Assembly: GCA_948976265.1 (NCBI GenBank)
Contig: CARFUA010000001.1
Location: forward strand, 28,121 to 45,193
Length of the DNA stretch: 17,073 bases
Reading direction: 5' to 3'
DNA from: an uncultured Clostridia bacterium
Lineage (GTDB): Bacteria; Bacillota; Clostridia; TANB77; CAG-508
A model generated the notes under the pieces. That model made no database searches. It saw only the letters and a list, made by a program, of their open reading frames with translations, and had not been told where the DNA came from. Shown here piece by piece: positions 6,656-13,448 of this stretch (positions are counted from its first letter, which is position 1; the number at the start of each line of letters is the position of its first letter). The translations under genes were made by a program, and so were the position numbers.

Positions 6656-7090
6656 TTATAAATCTTTTATTTCTTCTTCTAATATCATAAATTTTTTAAC
6701 ATTTTTACTTTTTATTTCAATATTTTCTATTCCTAAACTATTACAAAAATTTTCATATTCATTGTATAGAATAGAATTCTCTTCAAAATTTTTATTAAAG
6801 CATTTTTGAATTTCAGTATTAGTTCTTCCACCATCAAAATTTCTTTTAGTTGAATTATCTTTTAAATTTACTGCAATAGCATGTAATTCTTTTGCTTCTT
6901 CATATTTTTCAATGGTATTGTTTTTATATCCTATAAATTTACTTGGGAAGAAATAAATTTTATTATTATATGTGCATTTTAAAAAACATCTTCCATAATT
7001 TATTATTTCTTTTACATTAATATCATTTATATTTGTAATAAGATACTTACAATTATAAATAATTTGTTCTTTATTTTCAATTAAATCCAT
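6656..7090 (-). CDS. Uncharacterised 144-aa protein (possible nuclease-associated domain)
   Basis: The gene runs toward the integrase; its ATG at 7090 is preceded by TAGGTG (about 7098-7103). The product begins MDLIENKEQIIYNCKYLITN and has a middle segment, IYFFPSKFIGYKNNTIEKYE, then FDGGRTNTEIQKCF. The pattern 'F-x-PS-x-F-x-GY-x-N' followed by 'G-x-x-TN-x-x-I' reminds me of a small domain that accompanies HNH/restriction-like endonucleases, where it may read DNA modification. No nuclease motif is visible here, so if related it would be the binding part only. There are four Cys but no clear metal site. Solitary and minus-strand, it looks like cargo. Function unknown. Confidence 0.55.
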   Translation of the reverse strand: MDLIENKEQIIYNCKYLITNINDINVKEIINYGRCFLKCTYNNKIYFFPSKFIGYKNNTIEKYEEAKELHAIAVNLKDNSTKRNFDGGRTNTEIQKCFNKNFEENSILYNEYENFCNSLGIENIEIKSKNVKKFMILEEEIKDL

Positions 7091-7233
7091 TTATAACACC
7101 TACTTATAAAATTTTCTTAATTGTAACATATTATTTTTAAAAATGGAAGTTTTAAATAAAAAATATAAAAACTCATTTCAAATTTTCAATAAATAGTATA
7201 AAATATATATTACATCATAGTTATAAGTCTGTC

Positions 7234-7272
7234 ATTAGAGAATTTATTTAATTATAGATTCTCTCCCCTAAT
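7234..7272 (+). promoter_or_regulatory. Leader hairpin upstream of the DnaB-like gene
   Basis: The arms AGAGAAT (7237-7243) and ATTCTCT (7258-7264) pair perfectly; outer ATT/AAT bases (7234-7236, 7270-7272) pair across a CCCC-containing bulge. The structure ends about 10 nt before the AAAGGAAG ribosome site (7283-7290). No T tract follows, so it is more likely a leader structure or protein site than a terminator. Confidence 0.4.
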
Positions 7273-7297
7273 GTTATTAATGAAAGGAAGTTATAAA

Positions 7298-8326
7298 ATG
7301 AGAACAACATATGAAGATATAAAAGATAGAATAAGTATTGATAATCCAAAACTTATTGCTTTATGTGGAATTATGCTTAGTGGGAAAACAACTATTTCAA
7401 TTCAAATGTGTGAAGATTTAAGCTATAATAAAAATCTTTCAGTAGTGATGTTTAGTTTAGAACAAAGTAAAAGTATGATAATAAATAAATGTAAAAACTA
7501 TAATTCCAATTTTACTATTATAGACAATGTAAATTTAACAACAAATGATATAAAAGAAATGTTAGTAAAATTAAAAGAAGAAAGTAATATTAAGTTAGTT
7601 GTTATTGATTATTTACAATTACTTTCTTATGATAAATCTCAATGTTTAAGTAGAGATATTGAGATACAAAATATTATTAGAGAATTAAAAGAAATAGTAA
7701 AAGAATTAAATATTACTATTGTAGTTTTATATCATTTAGGGATTAGAAGTAAAGATATGTTTATTGAAGATACAAAAGAATTTGACGATAAAATATTTTT
7801 AAATAGTGTTTGTGAAAGAACTACTAAATATAACTTCCATAAATATAATGTTTTAAATGTATTAGACAATAAAGATTTTGAGAAATTGTCAATAACTTTT
7901 AAGAATATTATGTGTCTTGAAGTTCCTAGAAAATACATATATAAGTTTGAATTTGTTAATAATCCACATAAAGAAATAGTACATTATAATTCTAGTTATC
8001 CTTCAGGGGAGCCAATAGATGTAGAATATTTAACTTTAAGTGATGTAACAATAGTTTTAGATAAAGAGTATTGTTCTAATTTATATTCAATTACTGGTAG
8101 TGATTATTTCTCTCCATATTTAGAGAATGAAACAGATATAAATTATACATCTACAAGAGAATTACTATATAACACTATTTCAACAATAGATATAAGAGAT
8201 AAGAATAATAAAAATATATTTCCACAATTTTATGTTGTATGGAGCGAAGATAGATATAATAATAAATATCAAACAACTACTATAAAGGATAATGAAATAA
8301 TAATAAACATAAATGACGATAATTAA
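7298..8326 (+). CDS. DnaB/RecA-like ATPase with replicative-helicase core and novel C-terminus
   Basis: The start is ATG 7298 (AAAGGAAG, 7 nt upstream) rather than an upstream in-frame ATG at 7271 that has no ribosome site; this gives 342 aa. Walker A is GIMLSGKT (residues 24-31). A DnaB-like segment VVMFSLEQSKSMI follows (about 51-63), and Walker B is KLVVIDYLQLL (about 102-112), the signature of the DnaB C-terminal domain, where 'FSLEMS' and 'VIDYLQL' are hallmarks. There is no DnaB N-terminal domain, and from about residue 160 on (ERTTKYNFHKY..., YPSGEPIDVEYLTLSDV) I recognise nothing. At 342 aa it is shorter than DnaB. It may be an accessory or decoy helicase or a phage-defence ATPase. 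It is probably monocistronic with the AP2 gene downstream. Confidence 0.65.
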   Translation: MRTTYEDIKDRISIDNPKLIALCGIMLSGKTTISIQMCEDLSYNKNLSVVMFSLEQSKSMIINKCKNYNSNFTIIDNVNLTTNDIKEMLVKLKEESNIKLVVIDYLQLLSYDKSQCLSRDIEIQNIIRELKEIVKELNITIVVLYHLGIRSKDMFIEDTKEFDDKIFLNSVCERTTKYNFHKYNVLNVLDNKDFEKLSITFKNIMCLEVPRKYIYKFEFVNNPHKEIVHYNSSYPSGEPIDVEYLTLSDVTIVLDKEYCSNLYSITGSDYFSPYLENETDINYTSTRELLYNTISTIDIRDKNNKNIFPQFYVVWSEDRYNNKYQTTTIKDNEIIININDDN

Positions 8327-8405
8327 AAAAATATAAAACTACTTATTTAGATATTTATATATATGTCTTAAAATAGATAGGATAAATATTAAAGGTGGTA
8401 TAATT

Positions 8406-8870
8406 TTGAGAATCAATAATTATGTAGGATTTAAAACAGGTATGCTTAAAGTATTAGAAAAGACGGATAAAAGGAATAAACAAAATAAAGTTTTATATAA
8501 ATGTCAATGTGAATGTGGAAATATTGTTTATTATAATTCAAGTGATTTAAAACAAAATATAAGTTGTGGTTGTTGGAGAAATTCAAGAAAAAGAATTGAT
8601 AAAATGTTAAATACGATGAAATATGTTGAGGATACTTCTATATCCTTAATAAAACATCGTAATCTTAATTCAAATAATACAAGTGGATTCAGAGGTGTAA
8701 GTTATGATAAATTTAGAGGGAAATGGAGAGCATATATAAGATTAAAGTATGAAACAAAAGCATTAGGAAGGTTTAATACATTAGAAGAGGCAATAAAAGC
8801 AAGATTAAAAGCAGAAGATAAATATTATAAACCTCTTATTGAAAAGTATAGTGAAAAGAGGAAGAATTAA
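8406..8870 (+). CDS. AP2-domain DNA-binding protein with N-terminal Cys motif
   Basis: This 154-aa protein starts at TTG 8406 with AAAGGTGG (8392-8399) 6 nt upstream. The N-terminal part contains YKCQCECGN (about residues 36-44) and SCGCW (about 59-63), four or more Cys in a zinc-ribbon-like layout. The C-terminal part holds NTSGFRGVSYDKFRGKWRAY followed by 'LGRFNTLEEAIKAR', the three-strand AP2/ERF fold (PF00847) with its 'GFRGV...KW.A.I' and 'LG.F.T.EEA' marks. This combination is usual in phage proteins related to HNH homing endonucleases, but the HNH part is absent, so it is probably a DNA-binding remnant or regulator. It is basic at the end (EKRKN). Confidence 0.8.
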   Translation: MRINNYVGFKTGMLKVLEKTDKRNKQNKVLYKCQCECGNIVYYNSSDLKQNISCGCWRNSRKRIDKMLNTMKYVEDTSISLIKHRNLNSNNTSGFRGVSYDKFRGKWRAYIRLKYETKALGRFNTLEEAIKARLKAEDKYYKPLIEKYSEKRKN

Positions 8871-8888
8871 AAAGGAGGAAATAAAGCA

Positions 8889-9086
8889 TTGCGAAAGGAA
8901 ATTAAGGAATATGAAGAAGAGTTAGAAGAAACTGATAAGATAGCAGATAAAATACATAAAAAATATGAGGAGAATTATATAAAATTAAAAGATATATGTA
9001 AAGAAGATAATATGCAAGTAGAGGATTTTTTATATATTATGGGGTATCATAGTTTGAAAGATTATTTAGAAGAATTGGAAGGATAA
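8889..9086 (+). CDS. Small coiled-coil protein, 65 aa
   Basis: TTG at 8889 is preceded by AAAGGAGG (8870-8877), which overlaps the stop of the AP2 gene, so the two are likely one transcript. The product (MRKEIKEYEEELEETDKIAD...) is a charged helical peptide with a probable coiled coil over residues 1-38 and an acidic end (LKDYLEELEG). No family is recognised. Confidence 0.55.
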   Translation: MRKEIKEYEEELEETDKIADKIHKKYEENYIKLKDICKEDNMQVEDFLYIMGYHSLKDYLEELEG

Positions 9087-9423
9087 TCAATATTGGAAAA
9101 GAGACAAATATTATATAATATGTAAGTGAAAGAATAGAAATTCGTTCTTAAAAAGTTAGAAATTCAAAAAGAGTAGTTTTGGTTTATATTTATATAGTTT
9201 GAGGGTGGAAAAACACCTAAAAATTATAATTATAAAAACAAAAAACAAATAAATATTATAAGTTATATACATATTGGTATTGTAAGGAAAGGACGTTTGA
9301 TATAGTATATGTAAGTTCTATATTAATTATTAATCCTATATAAATTTTAGGTTTTATCTTAAAATAATAAAAAAAAATAGATAGTGAGGAAATAAGAAAA
9401 TGTGTTTAAAGATAGAACAATTA
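9087..9423. other. Gene-poor stretch, no convincing gene
   Basis: About 340 bp of extremely AT-rich DNA lie between the coiled-coil gene and the terminator at 9424. The only start with a plausible ribosome site (GTGAGG, then ATG at 9400) opens a 16-codon ORF that runs into the terminator stem, so it is more likely a leader or chance ORF. I see no tRNA, repeat array or strong promoter. Confidence 0.5.
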
Positions 9424-9455
9424 AAAAGTTACTTATATTATAATAGGTAACTTTT
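9424..9455. terminator. Bidirectional terminator
   Basis: Stem AAAAGTTAC / GTAACTTTT (9424-9432, 9447-9455) with a 14-nt loop. A-rich and T-rich flanks on either side let it work for the plus-strand genes on the left and for the ribbon-helix-helix gene that ends at 9461. Confidence 0.65.
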
Positions 9456-9460
9456 ATTTA

Positions 9461-9658
9461 TTAATCTTCTTCTATATTGATATTTTTGATATCTTCCATA
9501 TCCATATTATCAATAGCATATTTTATCATTGCATTAACAATAAAATTATAAGATTTCTTATTTTTCTTTGATAATTTATCAATTACTTTATAATCCTTTT
9601 CATCTACTCTAATACTAAAAGGAACTTTATTTATACCTCTTGGAACTTTAAAACCCAT
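9461..9658 (-). CDS. Ribbon-helix-helix (Arc/CopG-type) regulator
   Basis: The chosen ATG at 9658 is 8 nt after AGTGGTG in the transcript; an upstream GTG at 9670 would overlap that ribosome site. The 65-aa product begins MGFKVPRGINKVPFSIRVDE. 'PFSIRV-x-x-x-x' is the DNA-contacting strand and KDYKVIDKLSKKNKKSYNFI with VNAMIKYAID forms the two helices of an RHH fold (Arc/MetJ class). The acidic tail (DMEDIKNINIEED) is outside the fold. Such proteins usually repress their own promoter. It is divergent from the small TM gene at 9814, and the shared region contains AAACCA repeats and a GTTTAA/TTAAAC inverted repeat, the likely operator. Confidence 0.75.
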   Translation of the reverse strand: MGFKVPRGINKVPFSIRVDEKDYKVIDKLSKKNKKSYNFIVNAMIKYAIDNMDMEDIKNINIEED

Positions 9659-9680
9659 ATTAAACACCACTTTCTAAACC

Positions 9681-9757
9681 ATAATATAGTTCATTTAGTA
9701 TTTTACAATTTGGTGTATAATATGTATAGTTTAATAATTAAACCATAAAATAAACCA
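9681..9757. promoter_or_regulatory. Divergent promoters and candidate RHH operator
   Basis: On the plus strand TATAAT (9716-9721) is a good -10 with only a weak -35 (TTTAGT, about 9694-9699). On the minus strand TTGTAA (9703-9708) and TATTAT (9681-9686) with a 16-bp spacer fit a promoter for the RHH gene. GTTTAA-TAA-TTAAAC is an inverted repeat at about 9729-9743, and AAACCA occurs at about 9676, 9740 and 9752, a reasonable set of RHH half-sites. Confidence 0.4.
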
Positions 9758-9813
9758 AAACTATTGAAAAAAGACAAAAGGTCTTATATAATAAGATATA
9801 GGGGGGATATAGA

Positions 9814-9960
9814 ATGTTTTATCTACATAGTGGAAATAATAAAACGTGGGGAGAAATGACATCAGAGGAAAGAAAAATTTGTTTAATATTTATAGGTATC
9901 ATACTTATAGGATTAATTGGTTATGGAATATATTACTATTTTAAGAATAGAAAAAAATAA
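9814..9960 (+). CDS. Single-pass membrane peptide, 48 aa
   Basis: ATG 9814 follows AGGGGGGAT (about 9800-9808), a strong site. The N-terminal half is soluble (MFYLHSGNNKTWGEMTSEER) and the C-terminal half is one hydrophobic helix (KICLIFIGIILIGLIGYGIY) ending in a positive tail (FKNRKK), so an N-out/C-in anchor is predicted. It is too short for any recognised family. Small one-TM peptides in phage/IME blocks can be toxins, holin-like proteins or superinfection factors; none is shown here. It is preceded by a small hairpin (AAGAC/GTCTT, about 9771-9785). Confidence 0.6.
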   Translation: MFYLHSGNNKTWGEMTSEERKICLIFIGIILIGLIGYGIYYYFKNRKK

Positions 9961-10022
9961 TATACTAAAACATATACAACTTACACATTTTATTTTAAAA
10001 TAATATAAAGGAAGGTGGGAAA

Positions 10023-10286
10023 ATGAGAAACAAAGAAACTATTTCTAAATTATTTGAAGATAATATTAGTAAGATATATGAAAAAGAAGAAAACGAGGAA
10101 TTAACAAAGGAAATAATGGAATGTGAAAATCAATTAGTAAAAAGATTCTCAAAAGAACAATTAGATTTATTTAATAAAATTAATGAATTAAAGGGAAAAA
10201 GAAGAAACAATTTAGATAGAAATATATTTATATATGCTTTTTCTTTATCTAATAAGTTAATGATAGAAAGTTTAGAAAAAGAGTAA
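10023..10286 (+). CDS. DUF6809-like small protein
   Basis: This 87-aa protein has an AAGGAAGGTGGG site just upstream of ATG 10023. It has a short N-terminal helix (ISKLFEDNISKIYEKEENEE), a central 'LVKRFSKEQLDLFNKINELK' and a C-terminal 'NIFIYAFSLSNKLMIESLEK'. The layout (short acidic start, 'LS-x-EQ-x-x-LF', then 'F-x-x-AF-x-LG-x-x-LM-x-E') matches what I recall of DUF6809, a clostridial phage/mobile-element family of unknown function. The final 12 bases lie in the left arm of a strong bidirectional terminator shared with the convergent repressor gene. Confidence 0.55.
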   Translation: MRNKETISKLFEDNISKIYEKEENEELTKEIMECENQLVKRFSKEQLDLFNKINELKGKRRNNLDRNIFIYAFSLSNKLMIESLEKE

Positions 10287-10313
10287 AATTCTTATATTAT
10301 TTTACTCTTTTTC
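10275..10313. terminator. Bidirectional terminator between convergent genes
   Basis: A perfect 15-bp inverted repeat (10275-10289 and 10299-10313) with a 9-nt loop, flanked by A-run and T-run. Its arms overlap the ends of both coding regions (10023-10286 and 10302-10664). Confidence 0.85.
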
Positions 10314-10664
10314 TTTATTTAATAAATAATCCATATAACTAAGTAGATGTTCTTTATCTTTATTAGATAAAGTATTATAGTTTTCAATAATTTTAGAATA
10401 TTCTACATTATTTTTATCTAATACTAATGTTTTTATAGATGTAGTAATATTAGTTCTTCCTAAAAGGTAATCAACAGAACAATTAAAGTAATCTGCTAAT
10501 TTAATCAACATATTAGGTTGAGGGAATGAATAACCTAATTCATATCTTGATATAAGTTCTTGTGATACACCTAAGTCAACAGATAGTTTAATTTGTGTAA
10601 TATTTCTTTCTTCTCTTATATTCTTTAAGTTTTCTAATTTATCTATAATTTTATTATCTTTCAT
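10302..10664 (-). CDS. XRE-family (Cro/CI-type) transcriptional repressor
   Basis: This 120-aa protein has a strong GGAGGT site upstream of its ATG at 10664. Residues 10-66 form a classical HTH_3 domain: LKNIREERNITQIKLSVDLG, 'VSQELISRYELGYSFPQPNML' and 'LADYFNCSVDYLLGRTN'. The C-terminal half is helical (IIENYNTLSNKDKEHLLSYM) and probably dimerises; there is no peptidase domain, so it is not a LexA/CI-type self-cleaving repressor. The operator is probably the 13-bp inverted pair 10701-10713 / 10741-10753 in the divergent promoter region, through which it would repress itself and the Cys-rich mini-protein operon. Confidence 0.9.
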   Translation of the reverse strand: MKDNKIIDKLENLKNIREERNITQIKLSVDLGVSQELISRYELGYSFPQPNMLIKLADYFNCSVDYLLGRTNITTSIKTLVLDKNNVEYSKIIENYNTLSNKDKEHLLSYMDYLLNKEKE

Positions 10665-10692
10665 AAATACCTCCTATAACAATATAACTTAT

Positions 10693-10781
10693 ATTATAGT
10701 AGTAATTCTCATAAGTTTTAGTAAAAATAAAAATATAAAATATGAGAATTACTTGTAATAGATATGAATTAATGTTATAAT
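10693..10781. promoter_or_regulatory. Divergent promoter region with XRE operator pair
   Basis: On the plus strand TTGTAA (10753-10758), a 17-bp spacer and TATAAT (10776-10781) form a near-consensus sigma-A promoter. On the minus strand TATAAT (10698 to 10693) is the -10 of the repressor gene. AGTAATTCTCATA (10701-10713) and TATGAGAATTACT (10741-10753) are perfect inverted 13-mers 27 nt apart, each next to one promoter. This is the layout of a repressor that controls both directions by binding two sites. Confidence 0.75.
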
Positions 10782-10795
10782 TTAAAAGTATAAAT

Positions 10796-10831
10796 AGAGA
10801 TAAAAACCTTTTATTTTATTGGGTTATCTCT
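10796..10831 (+). promoter_or_regulatory. 5' UTR hairpin before the Cys-rich mini-protein
   Basis: Arms AGAGATAA (10796-10803) and TTATCTCT (10824-10831) are complementary, with inner CC/GG pairing across a bulge. It would lie at the very 5' end of the transcript from the TATAAT at 10776-10781. It probably stabilises the mRNA or acts in regulation; it does not cover the AAGGAGG site at 10843-10849. Confidence 0.45.
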
Positions 10832-10857
10832 TATAAATAAATAAGGAGGTCTTTATT

Positions 10858-11025
10858 ATGATGACTTGTGGAGGACAAAAACCAACTGGAAATTGCCATT
10901 CAATTATTTATAAGTGTACTAAATGTGGAGCAGTTGGGTGTAAAACAAAGGGTTGCACAAATCAAAAATTTGATGCTGGAAAATGTTTATGTTGTGGAAG
11001 TTATGGAACAACCAAAGAAGCATAA
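10858..11025 (+). CDS. Cys-rich (zinc-ribbon-like) mini-protein, 55 aa
   Basis: A good AAGGAGG site (10843-10849) precedes two adjacent ATGs (10858, 10861). The product has nine Cys and begins MMTCGGQKPTGNCHSI; the rest contains YKCTKCGAVGCKTKGC and GKCLCCGSYG. Two CxxC pairs plus extra Cys/His suggest two structural zinc sites. It is the first gene after the repressor-controlled promoter and has its own terminator (11037-11064), so it is strongly and separately expressed, which for a phage-like block could fit an anti-repressor or host-takeover peptide; that role is speculation. Confidence 0.65.
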   Translation: MMTCGGQKPTGNCHSIIYKCTKCGAVGCKTKGCTNQKFDAGKCLCCGSYGTTKEA

Positions 11026-11036
11026 ATAAAAAGATT

Positions 11037-11064
11037 ATAACTAGATAATAAAGTATCTAGTTAT
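11037..11064 (+). terminator. Terminator after the Cys-rich mini-protein
   Basis: A perfect 11-bp inverted repeat ATAACTAGATA / TATCTAGTTAT (11037-11047, 11054-11064) with a 6-nt loop, followed by TTTAAT. It starts 12 nt after the stop codon. Confidence 0.7.
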
Positions 11065-11104
11065 TTTAATATAATTCATAATAAAGATAGTTAAGGAGGA
11101 TAAT

Positions 11105-12082
11105 ATGAATGATAGTAAAAGGGCATATAATACTTATGAAGAAAATCAAAGAATAAAAGCAGCTGCAAGAGTAGCAAAGAAAGAGGGAACAGTTGGACCT
11201 ATACCAACAACAGTAAATTTGAATAATAGTAAAAGAACGTATTTAACTTATGAAGAAGAACAAAGGATAAAAGAATCAGTTAAAGTATATAATAAAGAAT
11301 TAGAAAGAGATGAAGAAGCAGAAATAGAAATGTGGTATGTAATACTTTGTTTACCTGATTTCCTAAGAGATATTTTATCAGAGAGTAAATTAAGATTTTT
11401 AACACCGATATATAATGTAATAGTATTATTCCTATTTTATAAATTTACTTTATATTTAGAATCAGTATTTAATTTTAAAGGGAATGTATATGATACATTA
11501 TTTAATAATCCATATAAGCCTTCAAGTGCAGAAATACAAGGAAGTATCTTTTATTTAATAATATTTGGATTACCAATTTTATATACAATAATACAAGTTA
11601 TTAGATTTGGGATTTTTACTATAAAAGATATTTTTAGATTATTTAAAAGAAAACAATATCCAAAACAAACAACATCAGTAAATAATATAGAAGATAATAA
11701 TTTGAAAGAAGAACAAGAAGAAATAATAATAAATAATTTTAAAGATAAGGAAGAACCCAAAGAAGATATAGATTTATTTAAGGTTTCAGAAGATGAAGTA
11801 TATAATAGTAAAAATGAATATAAAAATTATGATACAATAAAAAGTGTAGAAAATAACATAGATTATGACCCATATTTATATGAAGTGATTGAAAGTATAT
11901 TAGAATTAGAGGAAGTTACAACATTATTTATACAAAAGAGATTTAAAGTAGGTTATGCAAGAGCAACAAGAATATTAGAGCAAATGGAAGAACGAGGGAT
12001 TATATCTAAATATGAAGGAAGTAAACCACGAGAAGTTTTAATTACAAAAGAAGAATGGGAGAAATTAAAATGTAAAATTTAA
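11105..12082 (+). CDS. Two-TM membrane protein with orphan FtsK-gamma winged-helix domain
   Basis: This 325-aa protein has AAGGAGG just upstream of ATG 11105. Residues 2-22 and 40-61 are a tandem repeat (NDSKRAYNTYEENQRIK and NNSKRTYLTYEEEQRIK). Two hydrophobic helices follow (about 96-118 LTPIYNVIVLFLFYKF; about 148-173 FYLIIFGLPILYTIIQ). Then come a long acidic linker and, at about 262-322, a complete FtsK/SpoIIIE gamma domain (LYEVIESILELEEVTTLFIQ, 'RFKVGYARATRILEQMEERG', 'EGSKPREVLIT'). In FtsK this winged helix reads oriented KOPS sites and is attached to an ATPase motor; here no Walker A/B exists. It may anchor DNA to the membrane or compete with FtsK at its sites. It is complete at both ends, so it is not an obvious FtsK fragment. 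Confidence 0.75.
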   Translation: MNDSKRAYNTYEENQRIKAAARVAKKEGTVGPIPTTVNLNNSKRTYLTYEEEQRIKESVKVYNKELERDEEAEIEMWYVILCLPDFLRDILSESKLRFLTPIYNVIVLFLFYKFTLYLESVFNFKGNVYDTLFNNPYKPSSAEIQGSIFYLIIFGLPILYTIIQVIRFGIFTIKDIFRLFKRKQYPKQTTSVNNIEDNNLKEEQEEIIINNFKDKEEPKEDIDLFKVSEDEVYNSKNEYKNYDTIKSVENNIDYDPYLYEVIESILELEEVTTLFIQKRFKVGYARATRILEQMEERGIISKYEGSKPREVLITKEEWEKLKCKI

Positions 12083-12168
12083 AATAGTTTTATATAAATA
12101 AATTCTTAACCTTTTATAATTAGTTGATTATGTCTTATAATGTAAATATAGTAAATAAGGAGGAACAA

Positions 12169-13216
12169 ATGGATACATATAATTTAATAAATTCAAAAGC
12201 AATTAGTGAACATTGTAGAAAAATAAAACACCAATTTAATACCGAAGAATTGGCAGTATTAATTTATAGAAATAAAAGAATGAATATAGACGAAAAGATA
12301 AAAGCATATGAAGAATTAATAGAAGATTATCCAGATATGGAAGTAATTGAAAGAATAAATTGTAAACATTATGATAGTGTAAAAGATATGATACGAGGGG
12401 AAATAAAGAGAGTTAAAGAATTAAAAGAAAAATTAGAAAAAGAAGAAAAAGATGTAATTTATACATATAATTATTGGGCTAAAAGTAGTTATAGTTGTGG
12501 TAGAATTAATGGACGGAAAAGATGAATATGAAGATATTTATACCACTTTTAAAGAAGTACAAAAAGATATAGATAATGAAATTAAAAAAGATGAAGAACA
12601 AGAGATTATAAGTTTTAGAATTAGAAAGAGAGAGTTTTTAAGAAATAGTAAATATAATATTGGGGCAGAATACAAACTTAATAATGAAAGAAAGTTAGAG
12701 ATGGTAAACATATATGATTTTAAAAGTGAATGGTTAGATATTAGTAATATATGTTTAAATATTCCTACACCATTTAAAAAAGGAGATTTATTAATTGCTA
12801 CATCTAAAACACCCTTTGGAGAAGGTTTTGTTTTGAATTATGAAAGATTTCCATTTGTATTAGATAATTTAATATTTTGGAATAAAAGATGTTTAGAAAA
12901 TTTTAAAAGAGGTGGTGGCGATAGTTCTGATATGGAGGGAATAGGATATTTAATAAATGATTATGGGGAACTTTATTCAGATAATATTTTTGATTATGAT
13001 AGTTGGGAATATTTTGAAGAAGAATTAGAAGGCATAGATAGATTATTAAAACCTGTTAGTAGTTTATTTAAAGAAGAAATAGATATTACATTATTTATAA
13101 GTGCTTATGAGAAAATAAAACAAGAACATGATAGTTCGCTTTATTGGTTTACTGACGAAGGGTTAAAATTATGTGGTTTTAGTGAAAAGGAAATATTAGA
13201 AATTAGAGGAAAGTAA
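12169..13216 (+). CDS. Uncharacterised 348-aa protein split by one CGG +1 site
   Basis: In standard reading there are two overlapping ORFs: one ending at 12525 (start ATG 12169 with AAGGAGG, 5 nt upstream) and one open from 12497 whose only nearby starts (GTG 12497, ATG 12509) have no ribosome site. Removing the single C at 12514 joins them exactly at Asn-Gly-Gly-Lys, giving 348 aa. The N-terminal half (MDTYNLINSKAISEHCRKIK, 'FNTEELAVLIYRNKRM') and C-terminal half (LDISNICLNIPTPFKKGDLL, 'TDEGLKLCGFSEKEIL') both belong to what I recall as a single protein family in clostridial mobile elements, in that order, of unknown function. The site is GGA-C-GGA, the same form as the eight integrase sites. 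It is followed by a terminator at 13234-13264. Confidence 0.7.
12514..12517 (+). other. Candidate CGG +1 recoding site in the 348-aa gene
   Basis: AAT-GGA-C-GGA-AAA-GAT: skipping C12514 fuses the two reading frames with no loss of codons. Without the shift, translation stops at TGA 12523-12525 after 118 residues. Confidence 0.55.
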
Positions 13217-13233
13217 TTAAATATCCATATTAG

Positions 13234-13264
13234 AAAGATTAATTTTTTAAAAGTTAATCTTTTT
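13234..13264 (+). terminator. Rho-independent terminator
   Basis: Stem AAAGATTAA / TTAATCTTT (13234-13242, 13254-13262), ending in TTTTTAATTTT, 18 nt after the 348-aa gene. Confidence 0.7.
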
Positions 13265-13277
13265 AATTTTAGAGTAC

Positions 13278-13309
13278 CAACGTAATACAATATCTATTTT
13301 ATTACGTTG
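13278..13309. repeat. 10-bp inverted repeat in the intergenic region
   Basis: CAACGTAATA (13278-13287) and TATTACGTTG (13300-13309) are perfect reverse complements around a 12-nt loop. It lacks a good T tract. It lies ahead of the AACGT direct repeats (13376-13419) and may be part of the same control region. Confidence 0.5.
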
Positions 13310-13375
13310 ATAAAAATTAATGAACATCTACAATACCAATAAGAATATACATTTTATCTTATAGTTTTTAAAATA

Positions 13376-13420
13376 AACGTACTATAACCCCTTTAGATTT
13401 TACGTTTAACGTCCTATAAT
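13376..13420 (+). promoter_or_regulatory. Promoter with 12-bp direct repeats
   Basis: AACGTACTATAA (13376-13387) and AACGTCCTATAA (13408-13419) are direct repeats differing at one base and spaced 32 bp, about three helical turns. The second contains the -10 TATAAT (13415-13420); TTTAGA (13392-13397) with a 17-bp spacer is a possible -35. A regulator bound to the repeats would cover the promoter of the genes from 13449 on, including the small recombinase. Confidence 0.55.
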
Positions 13421-13448
13421 ACAAAAAAAAGAAGGGGGGATTTTAAAT

